DNA of 64,000 bases from Streptomyces sp. A 4/2 (GCF_940670765.1 NZ_CALNVW010000016.1:1-64000), one strand, 5' to 3'. Shown: positions 23,466 through 32,362, counted from the stretch's first letter. Numbers and translations are program-made. Notes: a model not told the origin generated them from the letters alone.

Positions 23466-25112
23466 TCAGGAGGCCGGGCGCAGATCCTGCAAGGTCAGCG
23501 TGGTGTCCGGACCGGCGGAGGTGTACGGCGTGTACGTGGCGGTTTCCGGGGTCGGCCAGCCGGTGAAGCGGCTGGAGTTGATGTCGACGAACGAGGCCGA
23601 GCCGCCGATCGGGATGAACGGTGCCTGCTGGGCGAGGATTCTCACCGCAGGGTCGGCCAGTTGCTTGAGCCGGGCGGAGTCGGCAGGGTCGACGGTAGCC
23701 ATTTTCTTCAACTGGGCATTGTAGTCCGGGTCGTTGAAGCGGCCGAAGTTATTGACGGCCGGCTTGTCGAGCGGGGTGTAGTAGTCGCCGCTGAAGGCGT
23801 TCAGGGCTCCGAAGATGCTGCCGTCACCGGAGGGCGGGGTGAACGCGGTCTCCATCGAGAAGTCACCGACCGGCTCCTTCTGCGTGAAGGTGGCCTCCGG
23901 CATGTTGTCGACCGTGACGTCCAGGCCCAGGACCGATTTCCACTGGTCCTTCAGGGCGGTGCCCATGTCGACCCAGTTCGCGTAGGGCTGGAAGACGTTC
24001 AGCGTCAGCGGGTGGCTCTTCCCGTCCTTGCTGAGTTCTCCGTGCCGTACGGTCCAGCCGCCGGCGGCGAGTTCGGCGCGGGCACCGGCCGCGTCCTGCT
24101 TCAGGGTCCGGCCGGCCAGGTCGGCGGGCAGCCAGGCGGCACCGACCTTGTTGTTCAGCCCGGCCGGGTTGACCGCGGGTTGCCCCGTCCCCATCACCTT
24201 GAGCACCCTGGTCACGTCGACTGCCTTGGTCAGGGCCCGGCGGACGTGCACATCGGCGGTCGGGCCCTTCGCCGTGTTGAACAGCACGCCCTCGGACCCC
24301 AGCAGCGGATAGACCTGGTACTTGTGGTGCTCGGGGTCCGCAGCCACGTAGTTCTTGTCCGCGCCCTGCCAGGACATGGTGCTCCAGTCCAGCTTGTCCT
24401 TCAGGAGCAGGCTGCGCGTGCTGGACTCCTGCGCCGCGACGATGGCGACCTTCCTGACGGCCGGGAACGAACCGTTCCAGTAGTCCTTGCGGATCTTCAG
24501 GGTGATCTGCTGCGGGCTGAAGGAGTCCAGGGTGACCGGGCCGCTGCCGACCGGTTCGAGATTCTGATCCGTCTTCAGATTCCTGCCGCTCCAGATGTGC
24601 CGGGGGTAGATGTTGCGGTTCTTGAAGGCCCCGAGGTCGCTGTAGCCGACCTTCGGGTAGTGCACTACCACCGTGGTCCCGTCGGGTGCGTCGACCGAGG
24701 TGTAGGGCACGCCCGAGAGGTTCAACTCGCGGTGTTCCAGAGGCACGTCCAAGCTGTACTTGACGTCCTCGGCAGTGAGTGGTTTGCCGTCCGACCACTT
24801 CACTCCGGGGTGCAGGCGGAAGGTGAGGGTCCTGCCGCCGTCGCTGAACTTCCAGGAATCCGCCAGCCACGGCTGTGGCGAGGGCTTCTGGGGGTTGACC
24901 CGTATCAGCGGCTCGTAGAAGAAGGAAACTCCGGCGTTGGGCTGGGCCGCGAACGGGTTCCACCCGGCCTGGAAGGCCTGCGTCGGGTGGGTGGTGAGGC
25001 GCACGGTGCTCGTGGCCTCGGAACCGGATCCGTCCGACTTGGCAGTGCTGCAGCCGGTCAGCAGACCGGCGGTGGCCAGTACCGCGGCGGCTGCGGCCGT
25101 CGAGCGCTTCAT
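23466..25112 (-). CDS. ABC substrate-binding lipoprotein, peptide/oligosaccharide family
   Basis: The 548-residue product carries a lipoprotein signal (MKRSTAAAAAVLATAGLLTG then Cys21; lipobox LLTGC). Its body is a SBP_bac_5 family protein, related to OppA/DppA and to several oligosaccharide receptors. YEPLIRVNPQKPSPQPWLAD, FRLHPGVKWSDGKPLTAEDV and NPAGLNNKVGAAWLP are characteristic of the family. It captures the ligand outside and hands it to the permeases encoded upstream. The ATG at 25112 sits behind AAGGAG, and its first bases overlap the stop of the upstream ATPase gene (ATGA). A GH35 galactosidase as next gene points to a galactoside ligand rather than a peptide, as inference. Confidence 0.93.
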   Translation of the reverse strand: MKRSTAAAAAVLATAGLLTGCSTAKSDGSGSEATSTVRLTTHPTQAFQAGWNPFAAQPNAGVSFFYEPLIRVNPQKPSPQPWLADSWKFSDGGRTLTFRLHPGVKWSDGKPLTAEDVKYSLDVPLEHRELNLSGVPYTSVDAPDGTTVVVHYPKVGYSDLGAFKNRNIYPRHIWSGRNLKTDQNLEPVGSGPVTLDSFSPQQITLKIRKDYWNGSFPAVRKVAIVAAQESSTRSLLLKDKLDWSTMSWQGADKNYVAADPEHHKYQVYPLLGSEGVLFNTAKGPTADVHVRRALTKAVDVTRVLKVMGTGQPAVNPAGLNNKVGAAWLPADLAGRTLKQDAAGARAELAAGGWTVRHGELSKDGKSHPLTLNVFQPYANWVDMGTALKDQWKSVLGLDVTVDNMPEATFTQKEPVGDFSMETAFTPPSGDGSIFGALNAFSGDYYTPLDKPAVNNFGRFNDPDYNAQLKKMATVDPADSARLKQLADPAVRILAQQAPFIPIGGSASFVDINSSRFTGWPTPETATYTPYTSAGPDTTLTLQDLRPAS

Positions 25113-26161
25113 GGAAGCTCCTTTGCGGGTGTTCTGTCGAGCTCGGCCGTGCGGCCGTGCTGGTGCAGCCAGCAGTGCGCCCACTGGCCGTCGGCGAAGG
25201 TGGTGCGGTCGGGGAAGGCGCGCCGGCAGTCGTCCATGACGAACGGGCAGCGGGGGTGGAAGCGGCAGCCACCGGGCGGCGCGGTCAGGTTGGGCGGCTC
25301 CCCCAGGTCCTCGGCGTCGTCCTGGTCGCCCAGGCCGCGTCCGGTCCGGCCGGGGTCGGGCGAGGAGTCGATCAGCAGGCGGGTGTACGGGTGCTTGGGC
25401 GACTGGATCACCGCTTCCTTGGGCCCGCCCTCCACCGTCTGCCCGGCGTACATCACCTGCACCTCGTCGCACAGATAGCGCGCGCCGGCGATGTCGTGGG
25501 TGATGTAGAGCAGTGCCAGGCCCTCCTCGTCGCGCAGCCGGGCCAGCAGGTTGAGCACGTCGAGGCGGATGGAGACGTCGAGCATGCTGATCGGCTCGTC
25601 GCCGAGGAGCACGGTCGGGCGTACCGCCAGTGCTCGGGCGATGGCCACACGTTGCAGCTGGCCCCCGGACATCTCGCGCGGACGCTTGTCGATGAACTCC
25701 TCGGCGGGGGTGAGGTTGACGCGGTTCAACAGGGCGAGGACCTGCTCGTCCGCCTCGGCGCGGGTGCGGGCGTGGCCGTGGAGGCGCAGAACCCGCCCGA
25801 GGATGTGCCGCACCGGATGGAGGGTGTTCAACGAGGAGAAGGGGTCCTGGAAGATCAGCTGCACCTGGCGGAAGTAGTCGCGCCCGGCGGGCGGTGCCGG
25901 CTGCCCTGCCAGCCGGATCTCCCCGGAGCTGACCGGGTGGAACTGGGCCAGCATCCGGGCCAACGTGGTCTTCCCACTGCCGCTCTCGCCGACCAGGGCC
26001 ACCACGCGGCCTCGGTGCAGCGCCACCGAGGCGTGCTCGACGGCGTGCACGGTGGCCTTGCGGCCCAACTGATCGCGTACGGTGAAGTGTTTGCTGACGT
26101 CCACCGCCGCCAGCAGCGCGGGCTCGTCGGACGTGTCGGAGGTTCGGGACATCGATGTCAT
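25109..26161 (-). CDS. ABC transporter ATP-binding protein (OppF/DppF-like)
   Basis: A 350-residue nucleotide-binding subunit. Walker A reads GESGSGKTTLARML, the Q-loop LIFQDPFSSLNTLHPVRHIL, the signature MSGGQLQRVAIARALAVRP and Walker B VLLGDEPISMLD, a slight variant in which the usual hydrophobic residues precede DEP. The H-loop is LLYITHDIAGARYL. The C-terminal oligopeptide-type extension contains CRFHPRCPFVMDDCR, a Cys-rich motif known to bind an iron-sulfur cluster in some Opp ATPases. It pairs with the ATPase encoded just upstream to drive import. Its ATG at 26161 overlaps the upstream stop (ATGA), and its own stop overlaps the start of the binding-protein gene. Confidence 0.93.
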   Translation of the reverse strand: MTSMSRTSDTSDEPALLAAVDVSKHFTVRDQLGRKATVHAVEHASVALHRGRVVALVGESGSGKTTLARMLAQFHPVSSGEIRLAGQPAPPAGRDYFRQVQLIFQDPFSSLNTLHPVRHILGRVLRLHGHARTRAEADEQVLALLNRVNLTPAEEFIDKRPREMSGGQLQRVAIARALAVRPTVLLGDEPISMLDVSIRLDVLNLLARLRDEEGLALLYITHDIAGARYLCDEVQVMYAGQTVEGGPKEAVIQSPKHPYTRLLIDSSPDPGRTGRGLGDQDDAEDLGEPPNLTAPPGGCRFHPRCPFVMDDCRRAFPDRTTFADGQWAHCWLHQHGRTAELDRTPAKELP

Positions 26162-27225
26162 CGGGCGCCCTCGGGGTCGGTGGTGTCGTGCAGCAGACAC
26201 GCCGCCTGCCGCTCGCCGCCGTGCGACGGGACCTGATGCAGACGCGGCACGACCTGCGCGCACTCCGGCAGGCGCCGGCCGCAACGGGGGTGGAAGGCGC
26301 AGCCGGGCGGGAGGTCGCGCAGGTCGGGCGGGCTTCCCGGGATGCCGGTGAGGTGTGTGAGCGGTGCGTGCAGGGGCGGGAAGGCGTCGCGCAGCCCGCG
26401 GGTGTACGGGTGCAGCGGATCGGCGTAGAGCTGGTCGGGCGCGCCGACCTCCACGATCCGGCCGGCGTACATGATGGCGATCCGGTCGGCGATCTCCATC
26501 AGCAAGGACAGGTCGTGGGTCACGAAGACCACGGCGAAGCCCAGTCGGCGCTGCAGGCGCAGGATCTGGCCCATGATCTGACGTTGCATCACCACATCGA
26601 CGGCGGTGGTGGGTTCGTCCATGAGGACGAGCTCGGGTTCGCAGGCCAGGGCGAGCGCGATGAGGGCTCGCTGGCGCATCCCGCCGGACAGTTCGTGCGG
26701 GTAGGAGCGCTTGCGTTCGGGCGCGATGCCCACCATGCGCAGCAGCCGGCCGGTCCGCTCGGCCACCTCGTCGCGGGTGATGCCGGGCTGGTGCTCGGCC
26801 ATCACGTCGGCGAACTGTGCCTGAAGCCGCATCACCGGGTTGAGCGCGGCCATCGCGCTCTGCAGCACGATCGCCAGGTCGGTCCAGCGCAGTGCGCGCA
26901 TCCGGCGTTCGTCCAGGGTGACCAGGTCGAGCACGTGCCCGTCGCGGGTGTGATAGCGGATCTCGCCGCCAGTGGTCAGCGCGGGTGGCCGCTGAAGTCT
27001 GGCCAACGCGGTGATCAGGCTGCTCTTCCCGGAGCCGGACTCCCCCGCCAGGCCGAGGATCTCGCCGCGTCGCAGGGTGAAGGACACCTCGTTGCAGGCC
27101 GGTACCTCTCCGCGCTCGGTGACGTACTCCACCGTCAGCCGCGACACGTCGAGGAGCGGCTCGCCGCGCAGCGGAGAGGGAGGTGTGCTCGTCGGCCGGG
27201 TGGTGTCGAGGGGGCGGGCAGTCAT
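26158..27225 (-). CDS. ABC transporter ATP-binding protein (OppD/DppD-like)
   Basis: The product is a 355-residue ATPase subunit. Walker A is GESGSGKSSLITALARLQ, and the signature reads LSGGMRQRALIALALA. Walker B is LVLMDEPTTAVDVVM, and the switch is FVTHDLSLLMEIADRIAIMY. The C-terminal GCAFHPRCGRRLPECAQ carries the Cys motif of oligopeptide-type ATPases. It starts with an ATG at 27225 after a Thr/Pro-rich lead, overlapping the permease stop by four bases. It forms the ATPase pair with the gene immediately downstream. Such a two-ATPase arrangement is standard for Opp/Dpp importers and for related oligosaccharide systems of actinobacteria and thermophiles. Confidence 0.94.
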   Translation of the reverse strand: MTARPLDTTRPTSTPPSPLRGEPLLDVSRLTVEYVTERGEVPACNEVSFTLRRGEILGLAGESGSGKSSLITALARLQRPPALTTGGEIRYHTRDGHVLDLVTLDERRMRALRWTDLAIVLQSAMAALNPVMRLQAQFADVMAEHQPGITRDEVAERTGRLLRMVGIAPERKRSYPHELSGGMRQRALIALALACEPELVLMDEPTTAVDVVMQRQIMGQILRLQRRLGFAVVFVTHDLSLLMEIADRIAIMYAGRIVEVGAPDQLYADPLHPYTRGLRDAFPPLHAPLTHLTGIPGSPPDLRDLPPGCAFHPRCGRRLPECAQVVPRLHQVPSHGGERQAACLLHDTTDPEGAR

Positions 27226-28142
27226 GAGGTCACCTCTACGGTGTTCGTACGGTCCCGGCGTGCGGCCAGGTGTGCGCGGGCGCGCCGTATCGCGGCTCGT
27301 CCGCTGTGTCGCAGCACCGGATTGCCGATCTCGTCGAGGCCGAAGTTGACCAGTGCGGTGGCCGTCCCGAGCAGCGCGATGAACAGGCCCGGCGGCACGA
27401 ACCACCACCACATGCCCCGCAGCACGCCGTCCTGCTGCTGAGCGAAGGCGATCATGGTTCCCCAGGTGACGCTGTCACCGCCGCCGATACCCAGGAAGCG
27501 CAGCCCCGCTTCGGCGAACACCCCGGTCACCACGGCCCGCAGGAACAGCGAGGAGAGGACGCCGCTCAGGTGCGGCATGATCTCCACGAGCACCATCCGC
27601 CAGCGGCTCTCGCCGACCATGCGCAGGGCCTGGACGAAGTCCCGCCCGCGCAGCGAAAGGGTCTGGGCACGTAGATAGCGGGCGCAGACCGGCCACTCGA
27701 ACAGGCCGATCAGCAGGGCGATGACGACCGAATCCACCCGGGTCATGTATCCGGCCACGATCAGCATCAGCGGCAAGCTGGGCAGGGTGGCGAATATGTT
27801 GGTGACCGCGGTGAGCAGTTGGTCGGTGCGCCCGCCGAGGAAGCCGCCGGTCACGCCGATGAGGGCGGCCACCCCGACGGCCAGGACGCCGGAGAGCAGG
27901 CCCACCTCGACCGACCCCCGGCACCCGGTGAGCAACTGAGCCAGTACGTCCTGGCCCGAGCTGGTGGTGCCGAGCAGATGGTCCGCGCCGGGCGCCACCC
28001 CCAGGGCGTCGTAGTCGATCCGGTGCGGGTCCGTGCCCAGGACGGAACTCACCAGCCACGGCCCGACGAGAGCGAGCAGCAGGAAGCCACCGAGGATCAC
28101 CAGCCCGATGCGGACCTTGCCGTTGGTCAGGAACTGCCTCAT
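27222..28142 (-). CDS. ABC permease (OppC/DppC-like)
   Basis: This membrane subunit of 306 residues has an N-terminal anchor, VRIGLVILGGFLLLALVGPW, with the downstream GTTSSGQDVLAQLLTGCRGS typical of DppC (GTDxxGRDxxSR). About six membrane helices are visible. The EAA cytoplasmic loop, LRMVGESRWRMVLVEIMPHL, contacts the ATPases. It pairs with the DppB-like permease to form the channel. The ATG at 28142 overlaps the upstream stop (ATGA), and its stop overlaps the next start. The basic C-terminal tail (RRARAHLAARRDRTNTVEVT) is longer than in most relatives. Confidence 0.93.
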   Translation of the reverse strand: MRQFLTNGKVRIGLVILGGFLLLALVGPWLVSSVLGTDPHRIDYDALGVAPGADHLLGTTSSGQDVLAQLLTGCRGSVEVGLLSGVLAVGVAALIGVTGGFLGGRTDQLLTAVTNIFATLPSLPLMLIVAGYMTRVDSVVIALLIGLFEWPVCARYLRAQTLSLRGRDFVQALRMVGESRWRMVLVEIMPHLSGVLSSLFLRAVVTGVFAEAGLRFLGIGGGDSVTWGTMIAFAQQQDGVLRGMWWWFVPPGLFIALLGTATALVNFGLDEIGNPVLRHSGRAAIRRARAHLAARRDRTNTVEVTS

Positions 28143-29218
28143 CGCTCCTCCCGGGTGCGTGGGTCGAGCAGCACGTAGGTCGAGTCGGCAATCAGGTTGG
28201 CGGCCAGCACACCCAGCGTGATCAGCAGAAAGATCGTCTGCATCAACGGGTAGTCGTGGCTGCTGACGGCCTGGAACAGTACGTAGCCCAGCCCGGGGTA
28301 GGTGAAGACGATCTCGGCGAAGACGACGCCGCCGAAGATGCTGCCGAGGGCCAGGGCGAGGCCGCTGACGTTGGGCAGGAGCGCGTTGCGTGCGGCGTAC
28401 CGCAGCATCACCCGGCGCGGGCGCAGGCCCTTGGCGTGGGCGAGCAGCACGTAGTCCTCGCTGACGGTGCCGGCCATGACGTTGCGCATGGCGAACATCC
28501 AGCCGTTGATCCCGATGAAGATCAGCGTGAAGGCCGGGAGCGCGCCGTAGCGCAACACGCTGAGCAGGAACCACAGGTTGTTCAGCTGGAAGGGGACATC
28601 CGGGTCGTAGCCGCCGGAGATCGGGAACCAGCCGAGGGTGAAGCCGAATACGTAGACCGCCAGGAGCGCAAGCCAGAACGGCGGCAACGAGTAGAGGAAG
28701 GCGGTGATCGGGGTCAGCAGCGAGTCGGCCCGGCCGCCCGGCTTCCACCCGACGAAGGCGCCCAGCAGGGTGCCGAGCAGCCAGCCGATCACGGTGGTGG
28801 TACCGGCGAGGAGCACGGTCCACGGCAGTGCGTCGAGCACGATGCCGGAGACCGGGGTCGGGTAGTGGCTCACCGAGAGTCCGAAGTCGAAGTGCGCGAG
28901 GTTGTTCCAGTAGTCCAGGTACTGCTGGAGGAGGTTGCGCGTCGGATCGCCGTAGAACATCCGCACCGCCCGCACCGCCGCCGTGTTCGGCGCAGCGCCG
29001 GTGGTCTGCTGGAGGTTCTTCAACAGCGCGACCGCGGGGTCGCCCGGCATGAAGCGCGGGATCAGGAAGTTCAGTGTGATCGCGGCCCACGCGGTGACCA
29101 GGTAGAACCCCAGGCGGCGCAGCAGGAAGGTCCAGCCGGCGTGCGAACCGGTGCGTGGGCCACGGGACTTGCCCCGCGGTGTCGGCGCCGGCACGGGCGC
29201 GGCGCGTGTCGCAGCCAT
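28139..29218 (-). CDS. ABC permease (OppB/DppB-like), first gene of importer operon
   Basis: The product has 359 residues. After a 30-residue basic, Pro-rich cytoplasmic lead, the membrane domain begins with FLLRRLGFYLVTAWAAITLN and FLIPRFMPGDPA, the family N-terminal signature. About six helices follow. The EAA loop is LAHAKGLRPRRVMLRYAARN. It is the first gene of a six-gene run (two permeases, two ATPases, receptor, GH35), with four-base overlaps down to the receptor. The ATG at 29218 follows AAAGGAG. A promoter motif at 29370-29389 lies about 150 bp upstream. No regulator is encoded in or next to the operon, so control must come from elsewhere. Confidence 0.93.
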   Translation of the reverse strand: MAATRAAPVPAPTPRGKSRGPRTGSHAGWTFLLRRLGFYLVTAWAAITLNFLIPRFMPGDPAVALLKNLQQTTGAAPNTAAVRAVRMFYGDPTRNLLQQYLDYWNNLAHFDFGLSVSHYPTPVSGIVLDALPWTVLLAGTTTVIGWLLGTLLGAFVGWKPGGRADSLLTPITAFLYSLPPFWLALLAVYVFGFTLGWFPISGGYDPDVPFQLNNLWFLLSVLRYGALPAFTLIFIGINGWMFAMRNVMAGTVSEDYVLLAHAKGLRPRRVMLRYAARNALLPNVSGLALALGSIFGGVVFAEIVFTYPGLGYVLFQAVSSHDYPLMQTIFLLITLGVLAANLIADSTYVLLDPRTREER

Positions 29219-29369
29219 CCCCGCTCCTTTCGTCGGTGGTGCAGTGGTGGAACCGGTCGGTGCCGCGGCCTCGGGGATCAGCGGCCTGCGCCCGGCACGG
29301 TGATCCCCGAGGCCACCTCGGCGCGGACGGAGCAGGAGCGCTTGGGCGGTCATGAGCGCAGGAACTGAA

Positions 29370-29389
29370 GACAGATAGATCTGATGCAT
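29370..29389 (-). promoter_or_regulatory. Putative operator upstream of importer operon
   Basis: The minus strand reads ATGCATCAGATCTATCTGTC, containing the palindrome CAGATAGATCTG (5-bp arms around a 2-base centre). It resembles ATGTATCGGATCTATTGTTC upstream of the unknown Tat protein gene. It lies 152 bp before the first permease start. It is either a regulator site or part of the promoter; the role is inferred. Confidence 0.45.
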
Positions 29390-29796
29390 TTCACTCCGCG
29401 AGGCGGAGTACGTCGACCTGAGGGGCTGATCGTCACAGGTACGGAAGGTTCGACAGCGGTCACCGCGGGGCGCCCTTCACGTCAACTCCCTTACAGAGCA
29501 ACCCGACCGGGACGGGAAGAGTCTGGAGTTATCGAGTCCCGGCGTCAAGGGTTTGGATGTGATTCACCGAGTCTCGATCGGCCCATGTATAGGAGACATT
29601 GACGGGCACCCAAGCCAGGATGGCAAGCCGGACAACGGGCATGGGCGGACAGACGTCCGCGGTCACAGGATCGGGCAGCACGCGCGGCTTCCTGGGCACC
29701 ACAGCCTTCGGGACCGCCTCGGGTACCGGCGCGCGATCACCTTCACCGGCAGCCCCGCCCGGACGTACTCGCCGGCGTTCTCCGGCTGTTCGCAGG
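29390..29796. other. Intergenic region without a supported gene
   Basis: About 400 bp lie between the importer promoter and the terminator pair of the next gene. Frames are open on both strands, but none has recognisable protein sequence, and none has a convincing ribosome site. An AT-richer patch lies at 29525-29600. Confidence 0.5.
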
Positions 29797-29836
29797 ACCC
29801 GTGTGCGGGCGGGGGTACCACCGCCCGCACACGGGT
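29797..29836 (-). terminator. Second of two tandem terminators after the Tat protein gene
   Basis: A 16-bp perfect stem is formed by ACCCGTGTGCGGGCGG (29797-29812) and CCGCCCGCACACGGGT (29821-29836) around an 8-base loop. It is 10 bp beyond the hairpin at 29847-29882. Confidence 0.8.
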
Positions 29837-29846
29837 GACCGCAGGC

Positions 29847-29882
29847 GAAGACCGCTCTCTCCGTAGCGAGAGAGCGGTCTTC
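29847..29882 (-). terminator. First of two tandem terminators after the Tat protein gene
   Basis: GAAGACCGCTCTCTC (29847-29861) and GAGAGAGCGGTCTTC (29868-29882) form a 15-bp perfect stem with loop CGTAGC, 28 bp past the stop at 29911. It is among the strongest hairpins in the window and insulates the importer promoter from readthrough. Confidence 0.9.
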
Positions 29883-29910
29883 CGCCGTCGCCGGACAACC
29901 GCCAACTCGC

Positions 29911-32298
29911 CTAATTCACCGTGACCTTGATCCGGTGGTTCACGGATGCGTCGGGCACTCCGCCTCCGTTGCGGGCCGTGATGGCGAAGGCCCTGGTGCC
30001 GGAACGGGTGGGTACTCCGGTGATCCCGCCGGTGTCCTTGTTGAGGGTCAGACCGGCCGGCAGGGCGCCGGACGTGATCTCGTAGCGCACCGTCCGGGGC
30101 GTGTTCGAGGTGACCTTGAACGTGTACAGCTCACCGACCTTGGCCCCGGGAGGCGCGGGCGTGGTGAAGCCGGGCCGCGGCGCCTGCACCACCTGCGGGG
30201 CGCCGACCGGGTTGTTGTCCGTGTCCATCTCCTGCAGCGACCAGCGGCTGCCGGCGCTCTCCTCGCCCAGGTGCCAGTACTTGCTCTTGTCCGCCATGAG
30301 CTGCTGCTGAGCGGAGGTGAAGGCACCGGCCGCGATCGCGGCGTTCCAGGTCTTGATGACAGCGAGGACCGCTGTGGTGTTGCCCCCCTGGGACAGGCTG
30401 CCCATGCTCGTCTCGAACCAGCCGAAGTTCACTCCGAGGGACGCGCCCCGCGCCAGGTTGGTCTCGATGTCGAGCGTCTTCGACCCGCCGTCGATCGGGA
30501 GCGAACCACCCATCAGGGGAAGGTAGTTGGCACGGTAGAAGTTGACGTTCCTGGACACCTGGTCGTAGTTGGAGTCGGACCAGCCGATGCCGCCCCAGCT
30601 GACCCGTGACTGGGCCTGCCAGGAGTTGGACGACGGGTTGGAGGCTTCGGAGATGAAGTTGTCCTGGGACTTCAGCTGACGGTGGAAGCCGTTGAGCATG
30701 TGTGCGAAGCCCTGTCCGCTCCAGCCGCTCCAGGCCACCTCTTCGAGCCCGTCGAACGAGATGTTCCTGATGCCGGTGGTGTTGCATGCCGTGGCGAGGC
30801 GGGTGGCGATCTCATCGACGACCGGCAGGTCGCCCCGTGCTCCGCCGTACTGGTTCTCGGAGATCCGGACGGCGTTGGTCCCCTGCGGGTAGGACGCCGC
30901 GACCGAGCCCCACTGGGCGCGCTTGACACCGGTGAACTGCCATTCTCCTGAGCCGACTTGGGACACGCTGGAGAAGGTGACGAACTCGTCGCCGAGGCGC
31001 AGGCGGGCACCGAGGACGTACCCGCCACCGCCCGGGTCGCCGTCGGCGTACAGGGTCGTGTCGGCGGCGGCGAGAGGGCGCGTCAGCTGCACCGTCCGGC
31101 CGACCGTGAACCGCTTGTCGGCCGGCGCCGGGACGATGTACGTGTCGTTGGAGGCAATGAAGTTGGACAAGGTGTGCACACCGACCCGCACACCGCTCGC
31201 GGCGGCCGTCGTCGCCATCTGGGTCGCGGTGGCGTCCGATCCGCCGAAATTGCCGTTGAACTGGTAGTGGCCGGTCGACTTCCAGGGCCCTGCGGCCCCC
31301 TCGACGGAGTAGACGTTCTTGATGCCTGCCTGCTGGGCGAACGCAACGGCGGCAGCCAGGTTGGTGGTGCTCAGGTCGTGCAGCACGAGGAACGGCTGCC
31401 GGGTCGCCTCGGCCACCTTCTGCCACTGCCCGTCGATGGTCGGATACGGCAGGTCCGCGTCCTGCGCGACCTGGCTGAGCACGGTGAGTACGAGATCCGG
31501 TGCACTGCCGTAGACCGCGAGCTTCGACCCGACGATCTTCGCTTCGGATCCGGAGAGCGGGCCGGTCGGGATCTGTCCGTCCCTGATCCTGGTCCTGGTG
31601 TAGTCGTAGGTGTAGGCGCGCAGGATGCTGCCCCAGGACGTCCTGGCGCCGGCGCTCCAGTCGTTCTGGGTCCCGCTCTGCCCGTACGGATTGGCCTCGA
31701 CGTCCGCGCCGAATCCGAACTCGGCGAACTCCTTGGGCCAGGCACCGACAGTCTTGTCGTTGAGGGGGTGGATGCCGAACACGAAACTGCTGTCGCCGAC
31801 GGCGCCGACGCTCTCGCCCACCGTCTGGTTGACGCGTGACGCGAGCGGCCCCCACAGCAGCGTCTGCACCTCGACGCCCGACGCGGCGTCGAGACCCACG
31901 ACCTCCAGCGTCGAGTAGGCCGCGTGCGAGACGGCCTTGACCTCCACGGTCACCTTGTCGCTGCTGAACACCAGCACCCGCGGATCTCGTCGCGACGCCT
32001 GCACCCGGGCAGGGACTTCGTGCGTCCCGTCCGCCAGGACGACGGAGACCAAGGGGCCCGTTCTGTCCGCCGCCACGTAGTCGGTGCCGTTGCGCAGGTC
32101 CACGAGGCCGGCCACTCGGCCCGTCCGGTCAAGGCCTATCGACAGAAAGCCCGCCCTGATGCGCAGTGCGCCGGATCCGCCGGATTGACTGGATCCGCTG
32201 GACTCCTGTGCCGCGAAGGCCGGTTCGGTCAGCGCCGGGAGGGCAACCGTCGCCAGCGAACTCGCCCCGCCCGCGATCAGGAAACTCCGCCTGTCCAT
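29911..32298 (-). CDS. Tat-exported protein of unknown function with C-terminal Ig-like domain
   Basis: The protein has 795 residues. It starts MDRRSFLIAGGASSLATVAL, a twin-arginine signal with RRSFL, followed by a Ser/Gly linker. The first 200 residues are beta-rich (RIRAGFLSIGLDRTGRVAGL), like the N-terminal sandwich of many glycosidases. The middle alternates strands and helices and contains RNISFDGLEEVAWSGW, where D and E could be catalytic, and LGVNFGWFETSMGS. This looks like a TIM-barrel glycoside hydrolase or lyase. The last 90 residues form a He_PIG/Ig-like domain (YEITSGALPAGLTLNKDTG, then GVPTRSGTRAFAI). I cannot assign it to a known family. The ATG follows AGGAGG. Tandem terminators follow, and an unusually long leader region precedes it. 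Confidence 0.7.
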   Translation of the reverse strand: MDRRSFLIAGGASSLATVALPALTEPAFAAQESSGSSQSGGSGALRIRAGFLSIGLDRTGRVAGLVDLRNGTDYVAADRTGPLVSVVLADGTHEVPARVQASRRDPRVLVFSSDKVTVEVKAVSHAAYSTLEVVGLDAASGVEVQTLLWGPLASRVNQTVGESVGAVGDSSFVFGIHPLNDKTVGAWPKEFAEFGFGADVEANPYGQSGTQNDWSAGARTSWGSILRAYTYDYTRTRIRDGQIPTGPLSGSEAKIVGSKLAVYGSAPDLVLTVLSQVAQDADLPYPTIDGQWQKVAEATRQPFLVLHDLSTTNLAAAVAFAQQAGIKNVYSVEGAAGPWKSTGHYQFNGNFGGSDATATQMATTAAASGVRVGVHTLSNFIASNDTYIVPAPADKRFTVGRTVQLTRPLAAADTTLYADGDPGGGGYVLGARLRLGDEFVTFSSVSQVGSGEWQFTGVKRAQWGSVAASYPQGTNAVRISENQYGGARGDLPVVDEIATRLATACNTTGIRNISFDGLEEVAWSGWSGQGFAHMLNGFHRQLKSQDNFISEASNPSSNSWQAQSRVSWGGIGWSDSNYDQVSRNVNFYRANYLPLMGGSLPIDGGSKTLDIETNLARGASLGVNFGWFETSMGSLSQGGNTTAVLAVIKTWNAAIAAGAFTSAQQQLMADKSKYWHLGEESAGSRWSLQEMDTDNNPVGAPQVVQAPRPGFTTPAPPGAKVGELYTFKVTSNTPRTVRYEITSGALPAGLTLNKDTGGITGVPTRSGTRAFAITARNGGGVPDASVNHRIKVTVN

Positions 32299-32322
32299 GA
32301 TTCCTCCTGGTGGTAGTGATCA

Positions 32323-32362
32323 GTGCAGGTGCCAGTGCAGGTGCAGGTGCAGGTGCAGGTGC
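32323..32362. repeat. Hexanucleotide repeat GTGCAG
   Basis: GTGCAG is repeated about 4.7 times (32335-32362), preceded by a partial unit at 32323-32332. It sits 25 bp before the start codon of the Tat protein gene, within its leader. Slippage here could change leader length; there is no sign that it is coding. Confidence 0.85.

Noticed and set aside
29553..29905. Possible small genes between the importer promoter and the terminators
   Set aside because: Frames run through the two hairpins, have no recognisable sequence and lack convincing ribosome sites.
32323..32362. Possible CRISPR-like repeats
   Set aside because: The units are six bases and contiguous, without spacers; it is a simple tandem repeat.
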